Of a stretch of 53,489 nucleotides of DNA, positions 8,730 to 17,868 are shown one piece after another. The stretch spans positions 1-53,489 of the forward strand of contig PWVL01000005.1 of NCBI GenBank assembly GCA_003561875.1, given 5' to 3'. Source of the stretch: Desulfuromonadales bacterium. GTDB lineage: Bacteria > Desulfobacterota > Desulfuromonadia > Desulfuromonadales > Syntrophotaleaceae. Made by a program: the position numbers and the translations under genes. Under the pieces are notes generated by a model. That model saw only the letters and a program-made list of their open reading frames with translations, was not told the origin of the DNA and did no database searches. Numbering within the stretch: position 1 is the first letter of the stretch; every line of letters begins with the position of its first letter.

Positions 8730-9497
8730 ATGGCCTATGAGATTTGCCTTGATAGTTTTAAGGGCCCGCTGGATCTTCTGTTACATCTCATCCGCAAGCA
8801 TGAGATGGATATTTATGATATTCCCATTGCGGAGATCACAGCCCAGTATCTGGCAACCTTGGAGGTCATGCAAAGTCTCAATCTTGACCTCGCCGGTGAA
8901 TTTCTGCTGATGGCTGCAACCCTGCTGCAGATCAAATCGCGAATGCTGCTGCCGCAGGATAGGGAAGAGAACGAAGAGGCCGAGGAACCCGATCCTCGGA
9001 CGGAACTGGTCAATCGGCTTCTGGAATATCAAAAATATCGTGAGGTGGCCTGCTGCCTGGAATCCCTGCCTCTTCTCGGCCGGGATGTTTTCGTTCGGGA
9101 AGTGACGCCGGCAGAGGAAGGACGGCCGCAAGACGAATCACCGGAGTGGGAACCTGTAGGTCTTTTCGAGTTAGTCGCGGCATTTCATCGGGTGCTGAGC
9201 GGCAGAGAAGAGGAGGCGGTTCACGAAATTACCCGGGAGCATTTATCCGTCACCGAGCGCATCTATCAAATTCTCGAAGCTTTGAGCGATACCCCTTGTC
9301 TTGCTTTTAGTGAAATTTTGGCAGACGTCGTCAGCCGGAGTCATATCATCGTGACCTTTCTGGCGATGCTGGAACTGGTTAGAATGCGTCTGGCCCGACT
9401 GATGCAGCACAACCCCGATCACGTCATCTGGATCTACGCCGTCGACGGAGGCGAGACCGTTTCCGTCGCGGAGGGACAAATTTTTGGTTACAGCTGA
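8730..9497 (+). CDS. scpA: Segregation and condensation protein A (kleisin)
   Basis: Kleisin subunit of the SMC-ScpAB condensin, cytoplasmic and on the chromosome. The N-terminus FKGPLDLLLHLIRKHEMDIYDIPIAEIT is diagnostic. LAGEFLLMAATLLQIKSRMLLP follows, and then an acidic stretch (EENEEAEEPD). It has 255 residues. The track extends 42 codons upstream over the M50 gene; MAYEICLDSFKGP at 8730 is the family's normal start. It overlaps scpB by 14 nt, which fits balanced expression. The SMC partner is not in this window. Confidence 0.95.
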   Translation: MAYEICLDSFKGPLDLLLHLIRKHEMDIYDIPIAEITAQYLATLEVMQSLNLDLAGEFLLMAATLLQIKSRMLLPQDREENEEAEEPDPRTELVNRLLEYQKYREVACCLESLPLLGRDVFVREVTPAEEGRPQDESPEWEPVGLFELVAAFHRVLSGREEEAVHEITREHLSVTERIYQILEALSDTPCLAFSEILADVVSRSHIIVTFLAMLELVRMRLARLMQHNPDHVIWIYAVDGGETVSVAEGQIFGYS

Positions 9498-10074
9498 GCT
9501 GAAATGCATTGTCGAAAGTCTGCTGCTGGTGGCACACTCCCCGGTGAAAGCGGATACTGTTGCTTTGATTCTGGGTATTGAAGAGTCTCGTGCGGTTTTG
9601 TGCCTGGAGCAGTTGTATGACGACTACGCGACCGGCTATCGAGGCTTTGTGGTGTGCCGGGTTGCCGGCGGTTATCAATTTCGAACCCGGCCCGAACATG
9701 CCGAATGGATTCGAAAGTTTCGCAGGAGCCGACCGTTTCGGTTTTCCCGAGCGGCGCTGGAAACTCTGGCCGTCGTGGCGTATCGACAACCGGTGACTCG
9801 TGCCGAAATCGATTATCTGCGCGGTGTCGATTCATCCGGAGTTGTCCGTACGTTGCTGGATAGGCATCTGATTCGCATCCTTGGCAAAAAAGATGTGCCG
9901 GGCAAGCCGGTCATTTATGGAACCAGCCGGGAGTTTCTTGCGTTGTTCGGTCTTGCCGATCTGACCGGGCTGCCGACCCTTAAAGAGTTTAATGAATTGC
10001 CTCCGGAAATGCTCTCCGAGTTGGAGGTCGGCTCGCAGACTCAAATCGCTTCTGACGATGGTTTTTTGGCATAG
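9484..10074 (+). CDS. scpB: Segregation and condensation protein B
   Basis: Tandem winged-helix partner of ScpA in the SMC complex, 196 residues. ALETLAVVAYRQPVTRAEIDYLRGVDSSGVVRTLLDR and GKPVIYGTSREFLALFGLADLTGLP are signature blocks. The start is TTG at 9484 within the end of scpA, after GAGGG. No ATG lies near the N-terminus, and the sequence ELKCIVESLLLVAHSPV matches the family's first helix. The C-terminus after LPTLKEF is short and acidic. Confidence 0.93.
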   Translation: MVTAELKCIVESLLLVAHSPVKADTVALILGIEESRAVLCLEQLYDDYATGYRGFVVCRVAGGYQFRTRPEHAEWIRKFRRSRPFRFSRAALETLAVVAYRQPVTRAEIDYLRGVDSSGVVRTLLDRHLIRILGKKDVPGKPVIYGTSREFLALFGLADLTGLPTLKEFNELPPEMLSELEVGSQTQIASDDGFLA

Positions 10075-10109
10075 ATGTGAGCGTATTGGCGATCTGGCGG
10101 GTATACTGA

Positions 10110-10820
10110 ATGACACAGCGCTTACAGAAACTGATAGCAGCAGCGGGACTTGCTTCGCGTCGGCAGGCTGAAGGCTGGATCATTGCAGGGCGTGTGACTC
10201 TGAACGGTCGGATCGCTTGTCTTGGAGATCGTGCCGACCTGGAAGAGGACTGCGTTCAGGTGGATGGGCGCTCTCTGCAGCCAAGACAGCCTTGGGTCTA
10301 CCTGCTTCTTAACAAACCGGTGGGATACGTCACAACCGCCCGGGATCCCCAGGGTCGCAACCTGGTGACGGATCTGGTGCGGGACGTTCCGGTTCGGTTG
10401 TTTCCGGTGGGGCGGTTGGATCTGAACACGGAAGGGTTGCTGCTGCTGACTAACGACGGGGCTTTGGCTGCCCGCCTGACGCATCCTCGGCACCGGGTTG
10501 CGAAAACCTACCTGGTTCGCGTGCGGGGGGCTTTAAGCAACGAGATTCGTCAGCGCCTGGAAGCCGGGGTCGAATTGGAAGATGGACTCACGGCGCCTGC
10601 CCGCATAGCTAGAGTCCGGTCTGGGGGAAGCCATACCTGGTTCGAAATAACCCTTTACGAAGGACGTAACCGGCAGGTTCGGCGTATGTGCGAGATGGTG
10701 GGACTTCCTGTCAGCCGCCTTAAAAGGGTCGGTCTGGCTTCGCTGAATCTGGAAGGAGTGCGGGTGGGACACTACCGCCACTTGACTGCGGGTGAGGTGG
10801 CGCTGCTCAAAAAGCTGTAG
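10110..10820 (+). CDS. rluB: 23S rRNA pseudouridine synthase (RluB/RsuA family)
   Basis: Converts a uridine to pseudouridine in 23S rRNA (position 2605 in E. coli RluB). An N-terminal S4 RNA-binding domain (RLQKLIAAAGLASRRQAEGWI) is followed by the catalytic block VGRLDLNTEGLLLLTNDG with the catalytic Asp, and YEGRNRQVRRMCE. It has 236 residues, as in the RluB/RsuA family. It follows scpB by 35 nt, and scpA-scpB-rluB is a widely conserved order. The ATG at 10110 has only a weak GGCGGG upstream. RluB is favoured over RsuA/RluE by the scpB context. Confidence 0.9.
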   Translation: MTQRLQKLIAAAGLASRRQAEGWIIAGRVTLNGRIACLGDRADLEEDCVQVDGRSLQPRQPWVYLLLNKPVGYVTTARDPQGRNLVTDLVRDVPVRLFPVGRLDLNTEGLLLLTNDGALAARLTHPRHRVAKTYLVRVRGALSNEIRQRLEAGVELEDGLTAPARIARVRSGGSHTWFEITLYEGRNRQVRRMCEMVGLPVSRLKRVGLASLNLEGVRVGHYRHLTAGEVALLKKL

Positions 10821-10911
10821 CGGGACGCCTGACTTTCAGTGGGCTGCAGACAACCTGCGCACGACCAGCGAGTTCTTTCGGGTTTAAACTTTCCGAAGGA
10901 ACAGGCAGGTC

Positions 10912-10938
10912 TTGACAGGTTTGTGCTGCTGGTTTAAC
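10912..10938 (+). promoter_or_regulatory. Possible promoter of the TPR-ExeA pair
   Basis: TTGACA at 10912 is a perfect -35. It is followed 15 nt later by TTTAAC, a poor -10 at short spacing. It lies in the 162-nt gap after rluB and would serve the TPR/ATPase genes. Confidence 0.3.
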
Positions 10939-10982
10939 GTCCTTCCTGATATTTAATCACTTTAACCGAGCGGGTGAACGCA

Positions 10983-13079
10983 TTGTCAAAAAAGGAAAAA
11001 CTTTTAGCTTCCGCGCAGAAGAATCTTCTCAAAGGTCAGATTGGCAAAGCCATCAGGGACTACGAAAAGATTGTTGAAGCTGATGCCAAAGATATTCGTA
11101 ACCGGCAGAAGCTGGCTGAACTTTACAGCCGCAACCAGCAGTCGGACCAGGCTCTGGAGACCTACGAACATGTGGCTCGGCATTACAGCGACAACGGATT
11201 TCTTCTCAAAGCGCTGGCGGTCTACAAGCAGATGCAGAAAGTGGATCCCCAGCGGCCGGAGATCTACGAACGTCTCGCCGAGTTGAATCTCAAGCAGGGA
11301 TTAAAGGGCAACGCCCTGACGGAGCTTCGCAACCTTGTTGCACTGTACCGCAGCCTTGAAAAGCCGGAAGAAGTTATCAAGGTGCTGGATCAGATGAAAG
11401 TCATTGATCCGCACAATTTTGCTATTTCCCTGCTGGTAGCGGAAGCCTTCAGCCATTCGGGGGAGCCGGAAAAGGCTGCCGATTGTCTTAGCGAATGCCT
11501 TCGTCATCTTGCCCCCAAAGCCGATTTGAAGGCAGTTGAAAAGGTTCGTCAGACCGGTCTTGCCTGCTGTCCCGATTCCACGTCTTTTGGTTTGGAATTA
11601 GTCCGCGCCCTCCACGCCTGCGGCGAAGCTGTTTCCGCTTCGGAGGTGCTGCAGGATATTCTGGCTGAACAGCCTCAGAACGACGAGGCGCTTTTGTTGT
11701 TGGCCGAAGGCTGTCGCCTGGTTGCCGATCACGCCGCCGAAGTAGTCGCCTATGAACGGTTGCTGGCTATGGATGCGGATCATTCTGATTGGCGCAAAGG
11801 CTACGCGGAGGCCTTGCTTCTGGGCGGCGCCGCTGATCGGGCTTTGGAGGAGCTTGAAAAAATCAAAGACACTTTCTTGTCCTCCGGACGAGCAGCAGAG
11901 CTGAAAGGCATTTACGAGTCCGTACAGGAGCGTCTGCCCGACAATGAAACGGTGGTGGCCTCTTTACAGACTGTCTATGAAGGCACCGGTGAGGGAGGCA
12001 AACTTTTTGATCTCATGTCCTCCACGCCAGAAGATACGGGCGATTCCGTCGTCGCCGGCGAGGAGACTGCGCAACCCCTTAATGATCCGTCCCTCGGCGA
12101 GTTGGATCCTCAAGAGAATTTATCGCCTGGCCTGGAACAGCAGCAAGCTGGCCTGGTGGAGGGACAGGCGACTGCCGAACCGGATCTTGTCGAGGAATCT
12201 TTTCAACAGAACATTGAGTTTGATGACCTTGACCTTGACGGTATCGAGTTCGGCCTGCAGGAAGACGTTGGGTCCGAACAACCGGCAAAGAAGGGCCCTC
12301 CCGCCGGTGGCGGCAGTTCGCCGGCCCTGCCCATCGATGTGGACGCAGAGATTGAGGAAGCGGAATTCTACTATCAGCAGGGGCTGTTAAAGGAGGCCGC
12401 CCAGAAATGTCAATCCTTGCTCGAGCGAACCGGGAACTGCCCCGAGGCCGAGGCGTTGCTTGAAAGGATGGGCGCAGCCGGCGGAGATTCGGAATCCTCC
12501 GGTCAGGTAAAAAAGCCGGTCAGCTCCGCTAAAGACTCTGGTGGCCAGTCTTCGAGGGGGCTTGTGGACCGGGACCGTTCCCGTCTGGACGGCTCTTTCA
12601 GCGAATTCAAAAAAGGGCTTGAGGCCCAGGTTTCGGCAGAGGACACGGAAACTCATTATAACCTTGGCATTGCCTATAAGGAAATGGGCCTCCTGGACGA
12701 TGCGATTGAACAGTTTGACAAAGTAATGAACGATCCGCAGCGCCGCACCGATTGCCTGACCCTCAAAGGAGTCTGCCTGGTTCAGAAGGAGGCTTTTGAA
12801 GAAGCGGCGGCAACCTTCAAGGAAGGACTCGGCGGCGCCGATCTCAAGGATTGTGAACGCATCAGTCTTTACTACGAGTTGGGTCTTTTGTATATGGCCT
12901 GGAATCAACCTCTGGAGGCTCTCGACAGTTTTCAGTGCGTAGCCGACGCGGATCCTTTCTTTCGCAACGTCGATGAACAGATTCGCCTGCTGCGCCAGGA
13001 ACTGGGACTCAGCGATGACGATGACGAGTCGCCCGGTGGAGGTAGCGGTTCCGACAACAATCGGGTTTCCTATATTTAG
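10983..13079 (+). CDS. Large tetratricopeptide-repeat protein
   Basis: A soluble-looking TPR protein of 698 residues with no signal peptide or membrane segment. TPR-type helices occupy roughly residues 1-330 (for example AIRDYEKIVEADAKDIRNRQKLAELYSR). An acidic, Gln/Glu-rich, low-complexity stretch covers about 340-450 (DDLDLDGIEFGLQED). TPRs resume at about 455-490 and 560-690 (THYNLGIAYKEMGLLDDAIEQFDKVM), and the tail is Asp/Gly/Ser-rich. The start could be GTG 10974 or TTG 10983; the latter gives MSKKEKLLASAQ and is preferred on protein pattern. It is followed at 80 nt by an ExeA-like ATPase, and the two probably work together. Function unknown; a role in secretion, pili or motility is inference. 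Confidence 0.8.
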   Translation: MSKKEKLLASAQKNLLKGQIGKAIRDYEKIVEADAKDIRNRQKLAELYSRNQQSDQALETYEHVARHYSDNGFLLKALAVYKQMQKVDPQRPEIYERLAELNLKQGLKGNALTELRNLVALYRSLEKPEEVIKVLDQMKVIDPHNFAISLLVAEAFSHSGEPEKAADCLSECLRHLAPKADLKAVEKVRQTGLACCPDSTSFGLELVRALHACGEAVSASEVLQDILAEQPQNDEALLLLAEGCRLVADHAAEVVAYERLLAMDADHSDWRKGYAEALLLGGAADRALEELEKIKDTFLSSGRAAELKGIYESVQERLPDNETVVASLQTVYEGTGEGGKLFDLMSSTPEDTGDSVVAGEETAQPLNDPSLGELDPQENLSPGLEQQQAGLVEGQATAEPDLVEESFQQNIEFDDLDLDGIEFGLQEDVGSEQPAKKGPPAGGGSSPALPIDVDAEIEEAEFYYQQGLLKEAAQKCQSLLERTGNCPEAEALLERMGAAGGDSESSGQVKKPVSSAKDSGGQSSRGLVDRDRSRLDGSFSEFKKGLEAQVSAEDTETHYNLGIAYKEMGLLDDAIEQFDKVMNDPQRRTDCLTLKGVCLVQKEAFEEAAATFKEGLGGADLKDCERISLYYELGLLYMAWNQPLEALDSFQCVADADPFFRNVDEQIRLLRQELGLSDDDDESPGGGSGSDNNRVSYI

Positions 13080-13159
13080 AATGTCGTCGCAGGAGGTCCG
13101 TTCAGTGCTGTCAGGAAGTTTTTTCAGGTTTTTGACCGACTGTCCAGGGGATCTGGTCC

Positions 13160-14062
13160 ATGAGTTATACGGAATATTTTGGTTTTGAGAGGGAGCCCTT
13201 TTCCAACGCTCCCGACGCCCGGTTTTATTTTAACAGCGAACAGCACCGTCAATCCCTGCAACGCCTTATGTACGCCGTTGACTCTAACAAAGGCCTTGCG
13301 GTGCTCATCGGAGGCATCGGTTCCGGAAAGACTACCCTGGCCCGGCGCATGCTTGACTGCCTTCCTGACGATCGTTATGAGTCGTCTCTGCTGGTTATGG
13401 TCCATTCGGGAATCACTCCCGAGTGGATTCTGACGCGCATTGCCATGCAATTCGGTGTCGAGGCTCCCGCCTCCGATCGACTTGCCTTGCTTAAACAGTT
13501 GTATGACCGTCTGTTGCAGATCGAGGAATCCGGGCGCCGCGCGGTGGTTCTTATCGATGAGGCTCAGATGTTGCAGACCCGGGAACTGATGGAAGAGTTT
13601 CGTGGTCTGCTCAATCTCGAAATTCCCTCCAAAAAGTTGCTGAATATCGTTTTTTTTGGTTTGCCCGAGGTGGAAGACTGCCTCCGTCTGGACGAACCTC
13701 TGGCGCAGCGTGTGGCGGTTAAAGTGCAGCTGCACTCTTTTACCGTCGAAACCACGAGCAGCTACATCAAGCACCGGCTGAAAATTGCCGGGGCGGAGCG
13801 AAATCTTTTCGTTGAGGGGGCTATTCCTGCCATCCATCGGTTTACCGGGGGTGTGCCACGCATGATCAACACCATCTGTGATAACTGTCTTTTTGAATCC
13901 TTTGTGCGCAAACAGGATCGAGTTGATGTGTCGATTGTGAATAGTGTTGCCGGTGACTTCGGGCTTCTCAAAGAGCCTTTGGCGGACTTGTCTCAATCGG
14001 AGAATCATTCCGATCTGGAAGAGATTGAAACCCTCCTCGACTCACTGGAAGACAGATCCTGA
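13160..14062 (+). CDS. ExeA/GspA-like AAA ATPase
   Basis: AAA+ ATPase of the GspA/ExeA family, 300 residues. The N-terminal MSYTEYFGFEREPFSNAPDARFYF is the hallmark of ExeA-like proteins. Walker A is GGIGSGKTT, Walker B is VVLIDEAQ, and GGVPRMINTICDNCL is the sensor-2/lid block. Characterised ExeA has an extra membrane segment and a peptidoglycan-binding domain; this protein ends soon after the ATPase, with an acidic tail and no membrane helix. It is therefore the short cytoplasmic form common in Deltaproteobacteria. It lies downstream of the large TPR protein and upstream of mutL. It probably energises assembly of an envelope or surface complex, but no such genes lie nearby. Confidence 0.85.
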   Translation: MSYTEYFGFEREPFSNAPDARFYFNSEQHRQSLQRLMYAVDSNKGLAVLIGGIGSGKTTLARRMLDCLPDDRYESSLLVMVHSGITPEWILTRIAMQFGVEAPASDRLALLKQLYDRLLQIEESGRRAVVLIDEAQMLQTRELMEEFRGLLNLEIPSKKLLNIVFFGLPEVEDCLRLDEPLAQRVAVKVQLHSFTVETTSSYIKHRLKIAGAERNLFVEGAIPAIHRFTGGVPRMINTICDNCLFESFVRKQDRVDVSIVNSVAGDFGLLKEPLADLSQSENHSDLEEIETLLDSLEDRS

Positions 14063-14092
14063 TATCGGGATCGACAGGTCGAGGTTTTTTTG

Positions 14093-14123
14093 AGCGGTCG
14101 CGGTTTGGCCGCTTGCTTTTTTT
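14093..14123 (+). terminator. Possible rho-independent terminator after the ExeA-like gene
   Basis: AGCGGTC...GGCCGCT pairs as a 5-8 bp stem with wobbles, followed by TTGC and seven T. It lies between the ExeA-like ATPase and mutL. The stem is short, so read-through is plausible. Confidence 0.4.
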
Positions 14124-14145
14124 AAGGTTCCCGGACGAGCTTTTG

Positions 14146-15939
14146 ATGACAGAACGAATTCGCATACTGCCGGAGCAGCTTTGCAACCAGATTGCCGCCG
14201 GCGAAGTGATTGAACGTCCTGCATCGGTTGTCAAGGAATTGGTAGAAAATGCTCTTGACGCCGGTAGCGAAAAAATTGTGGTTGAAATCGAGGCGGGAGG
14301 AAAACGGCTGATTCGCGTTACCGACAATGGCAGCGGTATGACGCGTGAGGATGCCTTTTTGTGTGTGGAACGACACGCCACAAGTAAGTTGCGCAATGAG
14401 GCCGACCTTTTTCACCTGCACACCCTGGGTTTTCGGGGTGAAGCTTTGCCTTCTATTGCGGCGGTTTGCCGTTTTCGTCTGCGAACCCGTGTGGCCGAGG
14501 CACTGGAAGGATGGGAGTTGCGGATGGATGGCGGGATTCTCCGCCATGCCGGTGCCGTGGGCATGCCCGCTGGTACCCAGGTCGAGATTCGAAACCTTTT
14601 TTTCAATACCCCGGCCCGCCGCAAGTTTCTGCGACGGGACGAGACCGAAGCGGGTCATATTGCCGATGTGTTGTCCAGACTGGCTCTGGCGAGACCACGA
14701 ATTCAATTTCAGTTGCTGAATAACGGCAAGACACAACTGGAACTCAACCCTCATCGCCGCCTTGAGGAGCGGGTTGCCGGTTTGCTGGGACCGTCGATAC
14801 TCAAGGATCTGCGGCCAGTCGAGGGAGAACAGGGAGAATTACGACTTTTCGGCCTGATCAGTCATGCTTCCCTGAACCGCTCAACAGCGGGGAGCCAGTT
14901 TACTTTTATCAATGGCCGCTATATTCGGGACCGACTGGTGCAGCACGCAGTGCGATCCGGTTACGCGCATCTGATGCCCAAAGGACGCTATCCGGTGCTT
15001 GTTTTGTTTCTGGAAGTTCCCGCCGAGCAGGTGGATGTCAATGTGCATCCGACCAAGCATGAAGTCCGTTTTCGCAATCAGTCGGATGTTCATGATTTCA
15101 TCGTTGGAACTCTGAAACAGTCTCTGCGGCGTTCCGACCTGCCAAAAGCAGGGCAGTCCCTTGAGTCGCGACCTCACATCGTTGCTGATAAAAACCCGGC
15201 TTTTCCCTCTGTGACAATAAAGAGCGTCCCGGCAGCACCTGAAGGTATTATCAAAGAGGCTTCAGATACCTTTGCCCTTCCTTTGCTCTCCGGTGAGGGG
15301 CCGGAACAGGCACGGAAAAGTCCTGCCGCTGTCGAGACGGCTTTCACGGGCCTGGGATATTATGCCGGGCTTCGCGTGATAGGGCAGTTTCACGAGAGTT
15401 ATATTCTCTGCCAGGATTTGGATGCGCTGATTCTTATCGATCAGCATGCGGCACATGAGCGCATCGGTTTTGAGAAGCTGCGCTCCCAATACCGCCGTTG
15501 CGCCATTGAACGGCAGGGACTTCTTTTTCCCATAATCATCGATTTTGATCACAGTCAGGCGGCGGTGTTGGAAAACCATGCCGGGCTTCTGGAGAGTTTC
15601 GGTTTCGATCTGGAACGTTTCGGGGGCAACTCGTTCATATTGAAGGGGGTGCCGCGTATTCTGGTTGAGGCCGAAGCGGAAGCTTTGCTGCGAGATGTGG
15701 TTGCCGAACTCCTATCTTTTAACAACAGCTCTCTGATGGAAGAGCGGGTGGAGCAGTTGATGGTGCTTATGGCCTGCCACCGGGTGATTCGGGCCAACCA
15801 GCAACTCAACGCGCAGGAGATTGCCTATCTCCTTAAAGAACTTGACGCCGTTGATTTCAACAGCCATTGTCCTCACGGTCGCCCGGTAATGCGCCGGCTT
15901 TCTCTGGCGGAAATCGAACGTATGTTCAAGAGATCCTGA
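14146..15939 (+). CDS. mutL: DNA mismatch repair protein MutL
   Basis: ATP-dependent matchmaker of mismatch repair, 597 residues. The GHKL ATPase is shown by LVENALDAG, VTDNGSGM and TLGFRGEALPSIA. FTFINGRYIRDR and VHPTKHEVRF are the transducer motifs. The C-terminal domain has DQHAAHERIGFE, an exact DQHA(X)2E(X)4E endonuclease motif, with ACHR and CPHGRPV as further metal-site motifs. The protein should therefore nick DNA itself, as expected where MutH is lacking. ATG 14146 (MTERIRILPEQL) is the normal family start; the track begins at a TTG 11 codons earlier. The stop overlaps the miaA start as TGATG. Confidence 0.96.
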   Translation: MTERIRILPEQLCNQIAAGEVIERPASVVKELVENALDAGSEKIVVEIEAGGKRLIRVTDNGSGMTREDAFLCVERHATSKLRNEADLFHLHTLGFRGEALPSIAAVCRFRLRTRVAEALEGWELRMDGGILRHAGAVGMPAGTQVEIRNLFFNTPARRKFLRRDETEAGHIADVLSRLALARPRIQFQLLNNGKTQLELNPHRRLEERVAGLLGPSILKDLRPVEGEQGELRLFGLISHASLNRSTAGSQFTFINGRYIRDRLVQHAVRSGYAHLMPKGRYPVLVLFLEVPAEQVDVNVHPTKHEVRFRNQSDVHDFIVGTLKQSLRRSDLPKAGQSLESRPHIVADKNPAFPSVTIKSVPAAPEGIIKEASDTFALPLLSGEGPEQARKSPAAVETAFTGLGYYAGLRVIGQFHESYILCQDLDALILIDQHAAHERIGFEKLRSQYRRCAIERQGLLFPIIIDFDHSQAAVLENHAGLLESFGFDLERFGGNSFILKGVPRILVEAEAEALLRDVVAELLSFNNSSLMEERVEQLMVLMACHRVIRANQQLNAQEIAYLLKELDAVDFNSHCPHGRPVMRRLSLAEIERMFKRS

Positions 15940-16886
15940 TGTCTGTGTCCGGCCGGCTGGAGAAAATCCCCCCAACCGTGGTCATCTGTGGCCCGACTGC
16001 CGGCGGCAAAACGGCTTTGGCCATGAGGCTTGCGGAACAGTATGCGCTGGAAATTGTTTCTGCAGATTCAAGGCAGGTCTATCGCGGCATGGATATCGGT
16101 ACGGCCAAGGCGACGGCGGAGGAGCGAGCCCGGGTCCCTCATCATCTGATCGATGTCGCTGAACCGGACGAGGATTTTTCCGCTTTCGATTTTCTTCGCC
16201 GGGGGCGCGCGGCGCTGGACGCCATTAGCGACCGCCGTCGCCTGCCCCTGGTTGTGGGCGGCACCGGTTTGTATATCGATGCTTTGCTGCACGGTTTAGT
16301 GGCAGCTCCTGCAGCTGATCCGGAGTTGCGCAGGGCCCTGGAGAACTGGGAAAGCCGACGGGGGGCCGGCAGCCTGCAGGACCGACTGCGCTCCGTAGAT
16401 CCCGAAATGGCCGCACGACTGGAGAGGTCGGACCGGGTGCGGATTATTCGAGCTCTGGAGGTGTTTTATCTCACTGGCCGTCGCCTGACGGATCTTCAGC
16501 GTCAACACGCTATAAAAACGTCTCCTTGCAGAGTTCTTATGCTGGGGGTTATGCCGGACCGGGATCTGTTGTATGATCGCATCAACCGGCGCGTGGAGGA
16601 TATGTTTGAAGCCGGATTGCTGGAAGAGACCGAAAAATTGCTGGCGGAGGGTTATTCCGCCGAACTGAAAGCTCTGAAGACGATCGGTTACCGGGAGTGT
16701 ATACAATATTTGAATGGCAGAATTTCCCGGCAGCAGGCCAAGGACCTGATTCAGCGCGACTCCCGCCGCTACGCCAAGCGCCAATTGACCTGGTTCGGTC
16801 GCAGGCCTGAAATAATTTGGCTTGATTCCCCGAGAGAGTTTGCTAAGGTGTTGAAGTTGATTGATCATTTTACAATGTCCACCTAA
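15939..16886 (+). CDS. miaA: tRNA dimethylallyltransferase MiaA
   Basis: Adds dimethylallyl to N6 of A37 in tRNAs reading UNN codons. GPTAGGKT is the P-loop, SADSRQVYRGMDIGTAK is the substrate block, GGTGLYIDALLHG follows, and IGYRECIQYLNG lies in the C-terminal part. It has 315 residues. The track's N-terminus lies inside mutL; ATG 15939 overlaps the mutL stop by 1 nt (TGATG), indicating coupled translation. mutL-miaA-hfq is a classical conserved order in proteobacteria. Confidence 0.96.
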   Translation: MSVSGRLEKIPPTVVICGPTAGGKTALAMRLAEQYALEIVSADSRQVYRGMDIGTAKATAEERARVPHHLIDVAEPDEDFSAFDFLRRGRAALDAISDRRRLPLVVGGTGLYIDALLHGLVAAPAADPELRRALENWESRRGAGSLQDRLRSVDPEMAARLERSDRVRIIRALEVFYLTGRRLTDLQRQHAIKTSPCRVLMLGVMPDRDLLYDRINRRVEDMFEAGLLEETEKLLAEGYSAELKALKTIGYRECIQYLNGRISRQQAKDLIQRDSRRYAKRQLTWFGRRPEIIWLDSPREFAKVLKLIDHFTMST

Positions 16887-16896
16887 AGGAGCGGCC

Positions 16897-17130
16897 ATGT
16901 CCAAAACCCCATTTAATATTCAGGATCAATATCTTAATCAGGCTCGCAAAGAAAGGGTCCGTGTCTCTGTGATGATGATGTCGGGGGAGAAGCTGGAAGG
17001 TTTTATCAAGTCTTTCGACAGTTTCTGCGTGCTGGTCGAATGCGGCGGCGACCTGTTGCTCTACAAGCACGCAATTTCTTCGATTACCTCTGCCGATGGA
17101 TCTTTTCGTCTGCACGGCAGTCGCGAATAG
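16897..17130 (+). CDS. hfq: RNA chaperone Hfq
   Basis: Sm-like hexameric RNA chaperone for small-RNA regulation, 77 residues. NIQDQYLNQARKERVRVSV gives the proximal-face Gln and Asn residues and Sm1. LLYKHAISSI is the Sm2 motif (YKHAIS) that binds poly-U 3' ends. No long C-terminal tail is present; it ends SFRLHGSRE. The start ATG 16897 follows AAAGGAG; the track's upstream ATG lies in the end of miaA. It follows miaA by 10 nt. Confidence 0.97.
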   Translation: MSKTPFNIQDQYLNQARKERVRVSVMMMSGEKLEGFIKSFDSFCVLVECGGDLLLYKHAISSITSADGSFRLHGSRE

Positions 17131-17286
17131 CGCCTAACGGCAACAAACAGTGAGTCTCCGTGTCGCTCAGGAGTCTGTCTCCCCGGGGCGGTGGTGTGTT
17201 GTGGGTTTTTTTGAATTGCAGCACCCCCGTCCTTTTTTGTAGACGATGTGGAGCTCGTTCATTCGCAACGGGGAGTGACCGGTACA

Positions 17287-17868
17287 TTGAATATTCCGAA
17301 CTTGATGACTCTTTCGCGGCTTTTCATGGTGCCGCTGCTGATGATCCTTATTCTTTACGGAAAGTTTTCATGGGCTTTCGGCTTGTTCCTGCTGGCCGGG
17401 ATTACCGACATGCTTGACGGTTATCTGGCCCGCAGACTGGACCAGTGCACCCTTTTTGGACTTTACCTGGACCCGGCGGCGGACAAGGTTTTGACCGTTT
17501 CGAGCTATCTGGTACTGGGTTTTTCCGGACATGTGCCGGCTTGGCTTTCGGTAATCGTGGTATTCAAAGAGGTTTTCATGATTCTGGGTGCTACGATTAT
17601 TTTTGTCTGTGGATGGGAAATGAAGGTGGAACCCAGTCGCTGGGGAAAACAGACCACGTTTTTTCAGCTTTTTGCCGTTGCTTTGGCGTTGCTTGCCGCC
17701 GCCATGGAGTGGACCGTACCCTGGATTGTCTGGCTGTTTGGAGTTACCGGACTGCTGACGGTTTTTTGTGGTAGCCATTATATCTGGAGCCGCCTGCGCT
17801 CGTTGCCCGCGGATGCTGTAGTCCGGGTTGATTCAGGTTCGGCCACGCTCCCGACTGGGAATAAATGA
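17287..17868 (+). CDS. pgsA: CDP-alcohol phosphatidyltransferase (PgsA-like)
   Basis: Membrane enzyme that probably makes phosphatidylglycerophosphate from CDP-diacylglycerol and glycerol 3-phosphate. The motif DGYLARRLDQCTLFGLYLDPAAD is an exact DG-x2-AR-x8-G-x3-D-x3-D active site. Four to six hydrophobic segments surround it. The start is uncertain: the track uses GTG 17248, while TTG 17287 gives MNIPNLMTLSRL, the usual PgsA start, after GGGGAG at 11 nt. It overlaps the next TPR gene by 4 nt (ATGA). Other CDP-alcohol transferases (for example a cardiolipin synthase or PssA relative) cannot be excluded. Confidence 0.82.
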   Translation: MNIPNLMTLSRLFMVPLLMILILYGKFSWAFGLFLLAGITDMLDGYLARRLDQCTLFGLYLDPAADKVLTVSSYLVLGFSGHVPAWLSVIVVFKEVFMILGATIIFVCGWEMKVEPSRWGKQTTFFQLFAVALALLAAAMEWTVPWIVWLFGVTGLLTVFCGSHYIWSRLRSLPADAVVRVDSGSATLPTGNK

